Source of the DNA: Nitrospira sp. | GTDB taxonomy: Bacteria; Nitrospirota; Nitrospiria; Nitrospirales; Nitrospiraceae | Direction of reading: 5' to 3' | DNA length: 30,895 bases | NCBI GenBank assembly: GCA_024998705.1 | Contig: JACOEF010000428.1 | Location: forward strand, 1 to 30,895 | Part shown: in pieces, positions 6,421-13,856 of the stretch | Numbering within the stretch: position 1 is the stretch's first letter | Layout of the letters: each line of letters opens with the position of its first letter | Translations under genes and position numbers: made by a program | The notes under the pieces: generated by a model | Seen by the model: the letters and a program-made list of their open reading frames with translations, nothing else | The model's database searches: none | What the model was told of the DNA's origin: nothing

Positions 6421-9400
6421 TCACAACGTATGCCTGACGAAGGCCTGCTCATTCAACGCCTGGCAGGCCACATCGAGCAGATGCCTGTGATGGGTGAACA
6501 GCATCACCTGACCGCTCTCGGCAAAACGCGCCAGGGCACGCAGAATGTTGGCCGCTCGTTCGTCATCCGATGTGATGAGCGTATCGTCGAGCACCAGCGG
6601 CATCGGCGGATGTGAGGGACGCCGCAATTCCAGCGCCGCCAGACGTAGCGCCAGATACAGTTGATCGGCGGTGCCTTCGCTCATCTGCTCAATCCCGATC
6701 GTCACGCCGCCGGCCCGTTGGGCACACAGCACCGGTTTGTCCCCACGCTCGTCCGTCACCAGCCGTTCGTAGACGCCTCCCGTCATGAGTGAAAAGTAGG
6801 CGGATGCGGCAGACACCATGGGGGCTTGCGCCCGTTCACGAAACCGGTTTAACGCCTCCTGCAGCAACGACCGGGCGAGCTTGAGCCTGGCCCAGGGCCT
6901 GATGGCCGACCGGTATCGGGCCGCCGCAGATTCCATCGCCTCACGCGCCAGCGCCGCGCGATCTGACGTGTCGATCGCCTCCAACGCCCGCCTGGTCTGC
7001 TCCTCAGCCCGCTGTGCCGATTCCTGTTCCTGCTCAAGCCGCAGAATCTCGCCGCGGCCACGTTCCCGTTCGCTTTCCAGAGCCGGCACGTCCAGCCCCG
7101 CCAAGCGGGACCGCAACTCTGCTTCTGAATGAGGCGAGGCATCGGCCAGTTGCCGGCGCAGGAGGGCGAGCGATTTCCGGATCTCCCGTTTTTTCGCCGC
7201 CTGCTCTTCCAATTCCGGCAACTGGTCGATCGTCGCGCCCCTCGCGCGCGTGCAGAGTCCGGCCAGAACGGCAGCCTCCGTGACCTGCGCGGCGGCGGCC
7301 CGGCGCTTCTTGTCCTGGGCCTTCGTGCGGTCGCGAATGAGCGCATGCCCCTCTTGCTGATGTTGCCGCGAAACAGCCAATCGTTTGCGCAGACGATCCG
7401 CAAAATCATCCAGCACCGTGGGAGCCGCTTCACCAAGGAACTCAGCCATCTGCGCGGCTTGTGTCATGAGGTCATCGACCACGGCCTGTAGTTGCGCCTT
7501 ACGCTGTCGCGCGTCCGCCCAGGCCGACGCCTGCCGTGCCAATCCATCGAGTTCATCGAGGCGAGACTTCAGGACTTCCGGCGGCGCGTCACCCGCCAGA
7601 AACAGCCGCGCATGCCAGGCCAGCAACGCGTCCAGATGGCGGCGCCGTTCAGCCTCGGTCTCGCGTACCTGCCGAGCAACCTTCTCCCGCTCGATCCGCC
7701 GGGTATGGGCTGCCTTCAGTCGAGCCAGCTGTTCGGCCTCCGCTTCGGTCGCGGATTGTTCCCAACGCACGGCCTGTTCGATCAGCATGGAGAGCCTCTC
7801 TGCTTCTCCCGCCTGAGTCGCGACAACAGAACAGCCGACGGCCCGCAACCCCTCAGTCATCGTTCCGACCGAACCGGCGGCATCAGCCAGTACACGGTCA
7901 CGATCGGCACGCAGAGCCGTCACTCGCTCAATCAGCTGTAGCGACTCCTGTCGGCGCCCCTGCCATTCACGCAGGGTCTCAGGATCCAGGTTCGGCAACC
8001 CGGCCTGCGCTAACCGCTGCCGCCAAGTCGCGTGCAAGCCGTCACGTTTCGCGCGCAGCGCCGCCATCTCGCCTTCCAGTTCTGTGCGGCGCCCTTCCAT
8101 CTGCTCGATACGCACCGAGCACTCTTCCAATCCGGCCGCGCGTTTCGTATCGGCACGGAGCAGGCCTGCCTGCCGGTCGGCTTCGCCCATTGTCGCTTCA
8201 AACGTCTCCGGCAAGGCTTTCGCGGCGTCGAACCCCAGCGCCAACTGGTTCGTCCCACCGGTCCGATCGATGTACGTGCGACGAATCGCACCCCATTCCT
8301 CGGTCCGCCTGGCGCGGGCCTGGCGCAACGTCTCCGCGGTTACCACTTCGCCTTCGGCGGCGAGCTGCCGTTGACGCAACCGTTGTCCGTCGAGATCGCG
8401 CCCGACCAATTCAAATTCATCACGCCACTTATTGAGGTGCGTTTCGATATCCGCCAGATCCTGCTTGGTCCGCACAATCTGCGCGTCTAGCATCGGCTGG
8501 CTTCGACGCACAGCTTGCTCCGACTCCAAACCGAGTTCGGACAGCACCAGCGTGAGCCGGCCCTCCAGTTCACGTAGCCGGCGATCCAGATCGCTCTTCT
8601 GCCTGACCACATCCCCTTGCGCCTGCGCCTTTCGTATGGCGGCCACCAGCGTTTGTCTGTGCAGCGGGTCGGGAACGATCTCGGCCACAGCGCTGTCCGG
8701 TTGCAAGGCTGCGTCCAACGCTTCGGCACGCTCACGATAACCTTCAAGCCGCTCACTCAATCGGCTCACGTCGGCCAGATGCCCCTCCAGCGCCACGCGG
8801 TCTGCGGACGACGGCACGGCCGCGAGAACGGCCCGAGCATCCACGCCGGGCGCAAGCCTCGCCACAGCCAAATCCAACTCGCCCTCGATCTTCGCAATGA
8901 GGCTATTCTGTTGATGATATTCGTGGCGATTTCTGGCCGCGGCTTCCACGCCGGACACCAGGCGCTCGATCGCGTCGGCGTGATCCAGCAGCAACGGCTC
9001 GATGACGAGGCCATCCAGCGCGGCGGCGCAGCGCGCGAGTTCCTCCTCGGCCTCCTGAAGATCACCCTGCGCCCGCTGCAAGGCCTGCTCCGCAGCCAGC
9101 CGTTCTTCGCGGTGCTGCTCGGACAGATCGGGAATCGATGCATAGGATTGGAGCGCAGCCTCCAGACGATCGTGCTCCCGCAACAACGGCTCGACGGTGC
9201 GCAACTCCGTCAACTCGTTCTCGCGCCGGCGCAGGATTTCCAGTGCCTTGATCAGCTCGTCGAGCGCGGCCTTGGCCGTTTCATGCGCGCGATTCAACTC
9301 CTGCCATTCAGCCGGTTTGGTCTGCGCGTCGCGCCAAACCTTCCGCTGCTCATCCAAGTGGCGCCGCGCCTCGTTGATCACCGCATTCTGCGCGCGACCG

Positions 9401-9951
9401 TGCGGGCTATAGAGTTTCTTGGCATCGGTATCCAGAGCCGCCAGCAACGCCGCAATGCCGCCGGTGCCTGCGCTCGCCTCGAACAATGCCGAGCCCAGAT
9501 CACCTTCGCCGCGCAGCAACACCGCGCCGCCCTCGCGCAGCCGCGCATGGTTCAACCCGAACAGGGCTTCGAATTCCTGACGATCCAATCCACCGGTCAG
9601 TTCTCGCTCCAGCCTGCTGTCCACCGTGACGCCAGGGTCCGTCTGTTCTGTGCGGACATCGAGGCCGGCCAGCGTCGCCCCTCGTCCCTTGCGCCTGATG
9701 AGTCCGACCGGTCGGCCCGCCTGATCGATAAAGATGCCGCCGATCCGCAGCTCGCCTGCCGGGTGAACAAAGTCGTCCGGACTGCGCATTGGAATGCCGA
9801 AACGCAGATCCGTCATGGCCCGGAGCGCGGACGACTTTCCCGCTTCGTTGGGTCCGTAAATCACATGTAAATTGCTTGAACCGGTGGAGAAATCCAATGT
9901 CTTGTTGGTGAAGGGACCGAAGGCGAGCAGCAGCAGGCGCGCGAGTTTCAT
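6421..9951 (-). CDS. yhaN: YhaN-type SMC-like ATPase (DNA repair, SbcC-like)
   Basis: A 1176 aa ATPase. Walker A is GPNEAGKSS at residues 33-41 behind an FGPF motif. Very long Glu/Arg/Ala-rich coiled-coil arms fill roughly residues 180-1030. The C-terminal half-site contains an ABC-type signature (EQMSEGTADQLYLALRLA) and Walker B (PLVLDDTLI), followed by the H-loop-like FTHHRHL. This is the layout of Rad50/SbcC relatives, here with the shorter zinc-hook-less YhaN architecture: no CxxC hook is seen mid-protein. The start overlaps the yhaO stop by 4 bp (ATGA), so the two subunits are translationally coupled. They likely form a nuclease-ATPase complex that processes blocked DNA ends. Confidence 0.88.
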   Translation of the reverse strand: MKLARLLLLAFGPFTNKTLDFSTGSSNLHVIYGPNEAGKSSALRAMTDLRFGIPMRSPDDFVHPAGELRIGGIFIDQAGRPVGLIRRKGRGATLAGLDVRTEQTDPGVTVDSRLERELTGGLDRQEFEALFGLNHARLREGGAVLLRGEGDLGSALFEASAGTGGIAALLAALDTDAKKLYSPHGRAQNAVINEARRHLDEQRKVWRDAQTKPAEWQELNRAHETAKAALDELIKALEILRRRENELTELRTVEPLLREHDRLEAALQSYASIPDLSEQHREERLAAEQALQRAQGDLQEAEEELARCAAALDGLVIEPLLLDHADAIERLVSGVEAAARNRHEYHQQNSLIAKIEGELDLAVARLAPGVDARAVLAAVPSSADRVALEGHLADVSRLSERLEGYRERAEALDAALQPDSAVAEIVPDPLHRQTLVAAIRKAQAQGDVVRQKSDLDRRLRELEGRLTLVLSELGLESEQAVRRSQPMLDAQIVRTKQDLADIETHLNKWRDEFELVGRDLDGQRLRQRQLAAEGEVVTAETLRQARARRTEEWGAIRRTYIDRTGGTNQLALGFDAAKALPETFEATMGEADRQAGLLRADTKRAAGLEECSVRIEQMEGRRTELEGEMAALRAKRDGLHATWRQRLAQAGLPNLDPETLREWQGRRQESLQLIERVTALRADRDRVLADAAGSVGTMTEGLRAVGCSVVATQAGEAERLSMLIEQAVRWEQSATEAEAEQLARLKAAHTRRIEREKVARQVRETEAERRRHLDALLAWHARLFLAGDAPPEVLKSRLDELDGLARQASAWADARQRKAQLQAVVDDLMTQAAQMAEFLGEAAPTVLDDFADRLRKRLAVSRQHQQEGHALIRDRTKAQDKKRRAAAAQVTEAAVLAGLCTRARGATIDQLPELEEQAAKKREIRKSLALLRRQLADASPHSEAELRSRLAGLDVPALESERERGRGEILRLEQEQESAQRAEEQTRRALEAIDTSDRAALAREAMESAAARYRSAIRPWARLKLARSLLQEALNRFRERAQAPMVSAASAYFSLMTGGVYERLVTDERGDKPVLCAQRAGGVTIGIEQMSEGTADQLYLALRLAALELRRPSHPPMPLVLDDTLITSDDERAANILRALARFAESGQVMLFTHHRHLLDVACQALNEQAFVRHTL

Positions 9952-11207
9952 GCGTCTTCTCCGGACGAAGAGAGACGCGCCAGGACCGTGGCTTCCGCAT
10001 CCATCAGGAGACTGCGCAGTTCGACAAGATCGTCCAGCCGCGGCACATCACCGGCCGTCACTTCTGCGGGCATCGTGCCAAGGAGATCTCCCAGTTCAAC
10101 CTGTGCCCGGCGCATCAGTTCCGTGCCGTCACCGGCAATCGTATCAACCAAGCGAACCAATTCGCCCACCGCATCCTGGCGCTGCGCCGCCTGGGCACGG
10201 TCCAGCGGTGTGGAGAGGTCCAACCGGACCTGTTCGATCCAGATCTCCGCCGTGCCGATGTCTTGTGCCGCCGCATACATCGCCGCTGCCAGCGTACCCG
10301 GCTGCGCCGCTTCCAGCCGGTGCAACTCAGTCGATCCCGTCAGCGTCACGCGGACCGCATGCAGCCGATCTGTCGTCCCGGCCAACACCGGTTCCAACGC
10401 ACGGGCGAAGGCCTCGTTGAGCGATTCCACCCGATCCACACCGTCGAGCGACACCGGCAACTGGCTCCAGCGGACGACATCCAGCGCAACGAACTCAGAC
10501 TCGACTCTCCCTGCTTCCACCGTAACCAATTCGCAACCCTTCGCGCCCGTTTCCTTGGCATGACGCCCCTGCAGGTTGCCGCACAATACGATGCGCGGCC
10601 GCTCGTTCAGCACCTCGCGCGCGTGCACATGGCCCAACGCCCAATAGTCGTACCCTTTGGCAACCAGCGTCGGCAGGTCGGTCGGCGCATAGGTATCGTG
10701 GCCGGCACGTCCCGTCAGGCTCGTATGCAGCAGACCGATATTAAAACAGCCCGGCACAGGCGGCGGGTAAGACGGAACCAGGTCTTCATTGACCTCGCGC
10801 TCCGGAAAACTGCGACCATGGATCGCCACGGACAGGTCATCCAGTCGGATGGTCTGGGCCGCCCGGCTCGAAAACACCGTCACGTTCGACGGCAGGGTCA
10901 ACTGACGCGAAATCACCCCCTGCGCATCGTGATTTCCCTGCACGCTGAAACAGCGGATGCCCGCCCGCTCCAATCGCACCATCTGCCCGCGAAAGAAGAG
11001 GCCGGTGTGAAAATCCTGCCAGTCCCGGTCGTAGATGTCGCCCGCGAGCAGAAGGAAATCCACGCGCTCGGCCAGCGCCCTGTCTACCAACCGCTCAAAC
11101 GCACTGCGGGTGGCACTACGCAACCGCTCAACCGGCGCACCGTCGTACCGGTCCAAGCCGCGCAACGGACTATCGATGTGAAGATCGGAGGCGTGGATGA
11201 AGCGCAT
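9948..11207 (-). CDS. yhaO: YhaO-type metallophosphoesterase, DNA repair exonuclease (SbcD-like)
   Basis: The 419 aa protein opens with the calcineurin-like phosphoesterase motifs: HASDLHID (D8, H10), LLAGDIYD (D57), VQGNHD (N92, H93) and later the H-x-H element GHVHAREVL. These coordinate the two Mn ions of Mre11/SbcD nucleases. The C-terminal half contains adaptor and helical regions expected for contact with YhaN. I choose the ATG at 11207 because the protein's conserved first strand begins there; a reading to 11261 adds residues with no family character. No clear Shine-Dalgarno site is visible. The first 26 codons and the region just upstream are duplicated at 12080-12182, on the far side of a toxin-antitoxin cassette. 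Confidence 0.88.
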   Translation of the reverse strand: MRFIHASDLHIDSPLRGLDRYDGAPVERLRSATRSAFERLVDRALAERVDFLLLAGDIYDRDWQDFHTGLFFRGQMVRLERAGIRCFSVQGNHDAQGVISRQLTLPSNVTVFSSRAAQTIRLDDLSVAIHGRSFPEREVNEDLVPSYPPPVPGCFNIGLLHTSLTGRAGHDTYAPTDLPTLVAKGYDYWALGHVHAREVLNERPRIVLCGNLQGRHAKETGAKGCELVTVEAGRVESEFVALDVVRWSQLPVSLDGVDRVESLNEAFARALEPVLAGTTDRLHAVRVTLTGSTELHRLEAAQPGTLAAAMYAAAQDIGTAEIWIEQVRLDLSTPLDRAQAAQRQDAVGELVRLVDTIAGDGTELMRRAQVELGDLLGTMPAEVTAGDVPRLDDLVELRSLLMDAEATVLARLSSSGEDA

Positions 11208-11291
11208 GAGAAAGAAGGTCCCAGAATTTGATGCAATGGGTTTGTCGCAATAACATGTCACAGCTCCGTGTCACAGCCTTGCCAACAGGGA

Positions 11292-11678
11292 TCAGTTCCG
11301 TGGAGTTTTTGCGCGGCCTGATCGGCCGGACCGAGCCCGCTTGGTGCGATAGAGGGCGGGTGTTTCGGCTACGCCGGTGGCTGCTCCGACTTCCTCTGGC
11401 TCGATCACGACTCGAACCCTGGCGCTCAGCTCTCGCGCCACGCGGCGCAGCATACTCAGGGAATGGCCTTCATAACCGGGAGACTCCAGGCGGCAAATCT
11501 GCTGCTGCGAAGTCTTGACGCGTTGCGCCAACTCCTTCTGCGACAACCCTGCTCGCTGACGGAGCGCCGCGATCTGCAACGCGACATCCCAGGCCTGCCC
11601 TGCCTGCTTGAACCGGCGGGCAAAGGCCGGATCGGCCAATTGCTCTTTCAAGTATCGGTCAAAATTCGTTTGTTTCAT
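11292..11678 (-). CDS. higA: HigA-type antitoxin, XRE-family HTH
   Basis: A 128 aa protein with a helix-turn-helix at about residues 34-75 (ALRQRAGLSQKELAQRVKTS followed by QQQICRLES), the XRE fold of HigA-like antitoxins. Conserved lead-in residues (NFDRYLKEQLADPAFARRF) match antitoxins encoded downstream of Gp49/HigB-like toxins. The C-terminal 30 residues are basic and probably disordered. The ATG at 11678 overlaps the expected toxin stop as ATGA and has AAGAGGG 6 nt upstream, so it is an independent translation start, although in the present sequence the frame is also continuous with the upstream toxin frame. It should neutralise the toxin and repress the operon, presumably at the palindrome 12038-12055. 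Confidence 0.8.
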   Translation of the reverse strand: MKQTNFDRYLKEQLADPAFARRFKQAGQAWDVALQIAALRQRAGLSQKELAQRVKTSQQQICRLESPGYEGHSLSMLRRVARELSARVRVVIEPEEVGAATGVAETPALYRTKRARSGRSGRAKTPRN

Positions 11679-12035
11679 AGCTGGGCCCTCTTGTACCATT
11701 CGCGCATCCGCCCCCGCGCTGTCGCCACGTCGCGGGACGGAATAGGGCGGCCTTTGTTCCGAATACCCGTGCACAGCGATGATCCGGTGCCGGCGCATGA
11801 AGAACCACAGTACTCGGGTATTCAATTTGCCGACGTGCCGCAATTCAAACAGCCCATCACCAAGTGCTTTCGACAGCGGCTCACGGTGATACTGCCGGTT
11901 GCACAGTTTCGCCAGTCCGGCCAGCACAGCGGCGAAGTCGCCGGGATCGCTTAACTTGAGATCATCCAGAAACTCCCGAACCGGACAAGTACCGGACTCA
12001 GTCTCGTAGAACTCTACCGTGAATTCCATGCTCAT
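11675..12035 (-). pseudogene. higB: HigB/Gp49-like RelE-superfamily toxin, single-base frameshift near the C-terminus
   Basis: The N-terminal 90 or so residues are a typical HigB/Gp49 toxin (MEFTVEFYETESGTCPVREF; later LFELRHVGKLNTRVLWFF and IIAVHGYS), an mRNA-interferase family. After HGYS the frame becomes non-family. Dropping one base at the CC of 11759-11760 restores NKGRPIPSRDVATARGRM, a typical family C-terminus, and ends at a TGA (11675-11677) overlapping the higA ATG. The repaired toxin is 119 aa, the usual length. As sequenced, the toxin frame instead runs on into higA, giving a 247-codon toxin-antitoxin fusion. Decay, an assembly error or programmed slippage could explain it. The tail carries conserved residues, so the present form is probably inactive. 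Confidence 0.7.
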
Positions 12036-12037
12036 GC

Positions 12038-12055
12038 AACATCAATATTGATGTT
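12038..12055. promoter_or_regulatory. Perfect 18-bp palindrome, probable HigA operator
   Basis: AACATCAATATTGATGTT is a perfect palindrome ending 2 bp before the toxin start codon. A TTGACC promoter element lies just upstream on the minus strand. This is the usual position of an antitoxin autorepression operator, so the assignment to HigA is inferred from location and symmetry. Confidence 0.65.
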
Positions 12056-12079
12056 ATTGGTCAAGTCCATCCCCCGATC

Positions 12080-12182
12080 GACCAGCGCACCGTCGTACCG
12101 GTCCAGGCCGCGTAAGGGACTATCGATGTGAAGATCAGACGCGCGGATGAAGCGCATGAAACATTGGATTCCGAGGTTTGAT
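12080..12182 (-). pseudogene. Duplicated 5' fragment of yhaO
   Basis: This stretch repeats the start of yhaO. The minus-strand ATG at 12157 gives MRFIRASDLHIDSPLRGLDR and four or five further matching residues, against MRFIHASDLHIDSPLRGLDR in the intact gene. Over 12081-12159 versus 11131-11209 I count roughly 8-9 mismatches in 79 bases. Weaker similarity extends about 24 bases upstream of both start codons. After codon 26 the match stops and the frame runs into the promoter of the toxin-antitoxin pair. The fragment and intact yhaO are direct repeats flanking the cassette. Confidence 0.75.
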
Positions 12183-12314
12183 CTTCACCGCCACGTCAGA
12201 CTCCGCACCAATTACAGACGGGCGGGACGAGAGCGACACTCTCACGCATGATACGCGAGTGGCGAGAGCCTCACAATGCCGACGCACATGACCCTGCCCG
12301 TGGCATTCTGTGAC

Positions 12315-12341
12315 CCCGCCCGCCACAGACCGGCGGGCGGG
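12315..12341 (-). terminator. GC-rich hairpin after the metallothionein-like gene
   Basis: A perfect 10-bp stem, CCCGCCCGCC/GGCGGGCGGG (12315-12324 with 12332-12341), has a 7-nt loop and begins 12 nt after the stop codon at 12353. No T tract follows, so termination efficiency is uncertain, but position and stability suggest a transcript end. Confidence 0.5.
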
Positions 12342-12352
12342 ACAGCGCCTGC

Positions 12353-12514
12353 CTACCGTCCGGCGGTTCGCTTGCGGCAACCACATTGGCAGTTGTTTTG
12401 TTCGCAGCGACAGGCATTTGCCTGGCACCCGCAGGCACAGGATGCACAGTCGCACGTTCCACAACAAGTTGCCTTCGCGATCTTCTGCGTGGTGGATTTG
12501 TTTACGTCGGCCAT
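12353..12514 (-). CDS. Metallothionein-like cysteine-rich protein, 53 aa
   Basis: The ATG at 12514 has AAGGAG (12522-12527 on the complementary strand) 7 nt upstream, and the frame closes with TAG at 12353-12355. After a lysine-containing N-terminus of 16 residues come 12 cysteines in 30 residues (positions 17, 18, 21, 23, 26, 28, 30, 35, 37, 42, 44, 46), mostly as C-x-C and C-x2-C, then a basic tail (RKRTAGR). There is no signal peptide, so it is cytosolic. Cysteine density and spacing indicate thiolate metal clusters as in metallothioneins, though the pattern does not match cyanobacterial SmtA and no His is present. It is divergent from an ECF sigma factor gene 106 bp away. Metal buffering is inferred; the specific metal is unknown. 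Confidence 0.75.
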   Translation of the reverse strand: MADVNKSTTQKIAKATCCGTCDCASCACGCQANACRCEQNNCQCGCRKRTAGR

Positions 12515-12564
12515 GGTGGGTCTCCTTTGAGATGTCGACGCGTGATTGCGTCGTCATGGAGGCT

Positions 12565-12590
12565 GACGTAGGCACCCGGGAAACCTTACA
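12565..12590 (-). promoter_or_regulatory. Candidate ECF-type promoter of the metallothionein-like gene
   Basis: On the minus strand TGTAAG (12585-12590) and CGTC (12565-12568) are 16 bp apart, resembling the TGTAAC/CGTC layout of many ECF sigma-dependent promoters. Predicted transcription would start about 40 nt before the metallothionein-like ATG. It overlaps the -35 element of the divergent sigma-factor promoter. This is suggestive only, because such short motifs occur by chance. Confidence 0.3.
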
Positions 12591-12614
12591 GTCAGGAAAA
12601 CATCGTGGTAAGCT
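12586..12614 (+). promoter_or_regulatory. Promoter of the ECF sigma factor gene, leaderless layout
   Basis: TTACAG (12586-12591) and TAAGCT (12609-12614) are separated by 17 bp. The ATG of the sigma factor gene at 12621 begins 7 nt after the -10 box, about where transcription should start, and no Shine-Dalgarno site is present. Confidence 0.45.
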
Positions 12615-12620
12615 CTCCCC

Positions 12621-13220
12621 ATGAATCTTGAATCAAACCCCTCCACATCACTTTCACCCGAGGCCATTGCGCAACTGGTGAAGGGACACCGTGAGTTCTT
12701 GGCCTTCCTGGAGCGGCGCGTCGAATCTCGCGCCGTAGCCGAAGATATTCTACAGGCAGCCTTTACCCGTGGACTGGAACGCGGAGCTGGTGTGGACGAC
12801 GAAAAGGTTGTGGCCTGGTTCTATCGGGTGCTCCGCAACGCCGTGATCGATCACTACCGGCAGCGTTCAACCGCTGCGCGAGCGATGGAAGCCTGGGGAC
12901 GAGAATTGCCGGATGTCCAGGAGCCTGAAGCGGAGCTGCGGCAGGAGATCTGCCAATGCGTCTCTGGCCTGTTGGAGACGCTCAAGCCGGAATATCGCGA
13001 AGCCCTGCGGATCGTGGATCTGGAGGAAGGCAAACTGAAAGACCTCGCGCAGCAGTCAGGCATCACCGCTGAAATGCGGCCGTCCGCGTGCATCGGGCCA
13101 GGGCGGCCCTTCGGCGCCGAATCGAACAGGCCTGCGGCACCTGCTCCGTCCATGGCTGTCTGGATTGTTCCTGTGAAGCGTCCGGCGGAAAGCACTGCGA
13201 AGAGTAAGCTTGCCCGGTAA
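12621..13220 (+). CDS. ECF-family RNA polymerase sigma factor with Cys-rich tail, frameshifted near the C-terminus
   Basis: Residues 20-85 form sigma region 2 (EDILQAAFTRGLERG; WFYRVLRNAVIDHYRQRS) and residues 105-151 start region 4 (LLETLKPEYREALRIVDLEE; DLAQQSGITAE). After E151 the frame loses family character. Inserting one base in the AAA run at 13072-13074 restores NAAVRVHRARAALRRRIEQA, the expected recognition helix. It is followed by a tail with six cysteines (CGTC, HGC, DCSC and HC) and ends at 13207, total 195 aa. Sigma factors of this kind with a Cys-rich tail exist, and the tail may sense metal or redox state. As sequenced, the DNA-binding half of region 4 is lost. The neighbouring metallothionein-like gene is a likely target. 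No anti-sigma gene is seen. Confidence 0.75.
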   Translation: MNLESNPSTSLSPEAIAQLVKGHREFLAFLERRVESRAVAEDILQAAFTRGLERGAGVDDEKVVAWFYRVLRNAVIDHYRQRSTAARAMEAWGRELPDVQEPEAELRQEICQCVSGLLETLKPEYREALRIVDLEEGKLKDLAQQSGITAEMRPSACIGPGRPFGAESNRPAAPAPSMAVWIVPVKRPAESTAKSKLAR

Positions 13221-13329
13221 CTCAAAGCACCGTGCGAAGTCTTCTTCCGATGCCGTCACCGGTCTTGACGCTATCGCCATCGACTCTTTTCATCCATCCC
13301 CTGCCTTGCAATTCCCGAGACCAGCCCCG

Positions 13330-13362
13330 TATGCTCCTGGCATGATTTTGGTGACACGATGA
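13330..13362 (+). promoter_or_regulatory. Promoter -10 box and 6-codon leaderless mini-ORF before the second antitoxin gene
   Basis: TTGCAA (13306-13311), an 18-bp spacer and TATGCT (13330-13335) place the transcription start at about 13342. That position is an ATG opening MILVTR, whose TGA (13360-13362) overlaps the antitoxin ATG at 13359. No Shine-Dalgarno site precedes 13359, so translation may be delivered by re-initiation from the mini-ORF. Confidence 0.4.
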
Positions 13363-13577
13363 CTGAACCCACAACGACCCTCTCCAACCTCAGCCTGGCC
13401 GAATTGAAGAACCTAGTCGAAGGGATCGTCGATGACCGGTTGCGCACGCTGCTGGGTGACCCGGATCTCGGCACGCCCCTCGGTGAATCGGTTCGCGATC
13501 GCCTGAAGCAATCGCTGGCTTCGACGGAACGCATCACGGGCGACGAAGTGGCCGACAAACTCGGCCTGCGGTGGTGA
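13359..13577 (+). CDS. Probable antitoxin of a RelE/ParE-type pair, 72 aa
   Basis: A small acidic, Leu-rich protein (LSLAELKNLVEGIVDDRLRT; ERITGDEVADKLGL) with predicted helices and no DNA-binding motif I can name. The assignment as antitoxin rests on position: it ends 1 nt before a RelE/ParE-like toxin start and has typical antitoxin size. The acidic helical centre would suit wrapping around a basic toxin. Its start overlaps the stop of a 6-codon mini-ORF (ATGA). It is the first gene of a three-gene run with the toxin and an IscA-like protein. Confidence 0.6.
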   Translation: MTEPTTTLSNLSLAELKNLVEGIVDDRLRTLLGDPDLGTPLGESVRDRLKQSLASTERITGDEVADKLGLRW

Positions 13578-13578
13578 C

Positions 13579-13854
13579 ATGCCCTGGTTTCGTTTAGCCT
13601 TCCGACCCGACGTGATGACCGACTTACGCGCGGCGGATCCAGCGATGGCCCAACGCCTGTTCGACAAGACGAAATGGCTGGCTTCCAACGTCGACAACTT
13701 GCGCCATGAGCCGGTCGCCGCCGATCTGCCCGGTATCCACAAATATGCGGTGGGCGACTGGCGGATTTTTTATTCGATCGATCGCGCCGAACAGCTCGTG
13801 GACATTCACCACATCCATCACGCCGCGCCGACGCAGCCGGCCGGACCAGCCTGA
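13579..13854 (+). CDS. RelE/ParE-family toxin, 91 aa
   Basis: The fold pattern of RelE/ParE toxins is visible: two N-terminal helices (MTDLRAADPAMAQRLFDKTKWL) followed by the strand block HKYAVGDWRIFYSID and VDIHHIHHA. The VGDWRIFYSI stretch corresponds to the conserved VGDYRVIYxI strand of ParE/RelE, and the final His-rich strand replaces the common IGHR ending. Members inhibit gyrase or cleave ribosome-bound mRNA; which applies cannot be told here. The gene begins 1 nt after the antitoxin stop and ends 2 nt before the IscA-like gene, so the three are co-translated. Confidence 0.75.
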   Translation: MPWFRLAFRPDVMTDLRAADPAMAQRLFDKTKWLASNVDNLRHEPVAADLPGIHKYAVGDWRIFYSIDRAEQLVDIHHIHHAAPTQPAGPA

Positions 13855-13856
13855 CC

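Noticed and set aside
8617..9870. Long plus-strand open frame (417 codons) opposite yhaN
   Set aside because: It is antisense to a strongly supported ATPase, has Gln/Arg-rich composition typical of the complement of GC-rich coding DNA, and has no domain.
10263..11231. Plus-strand open frame opposite yhaO
   Set aside because: Arg/His/Gln-rich shadow of the nuclease gene.
12135..12575. Minus-strand 146-codon frame overlapping the Cys-rich gene
   Set aside because: It is in a different frame from the gene with the ribosome site and 12 regularly spaced cysteines, which is far more convincing.
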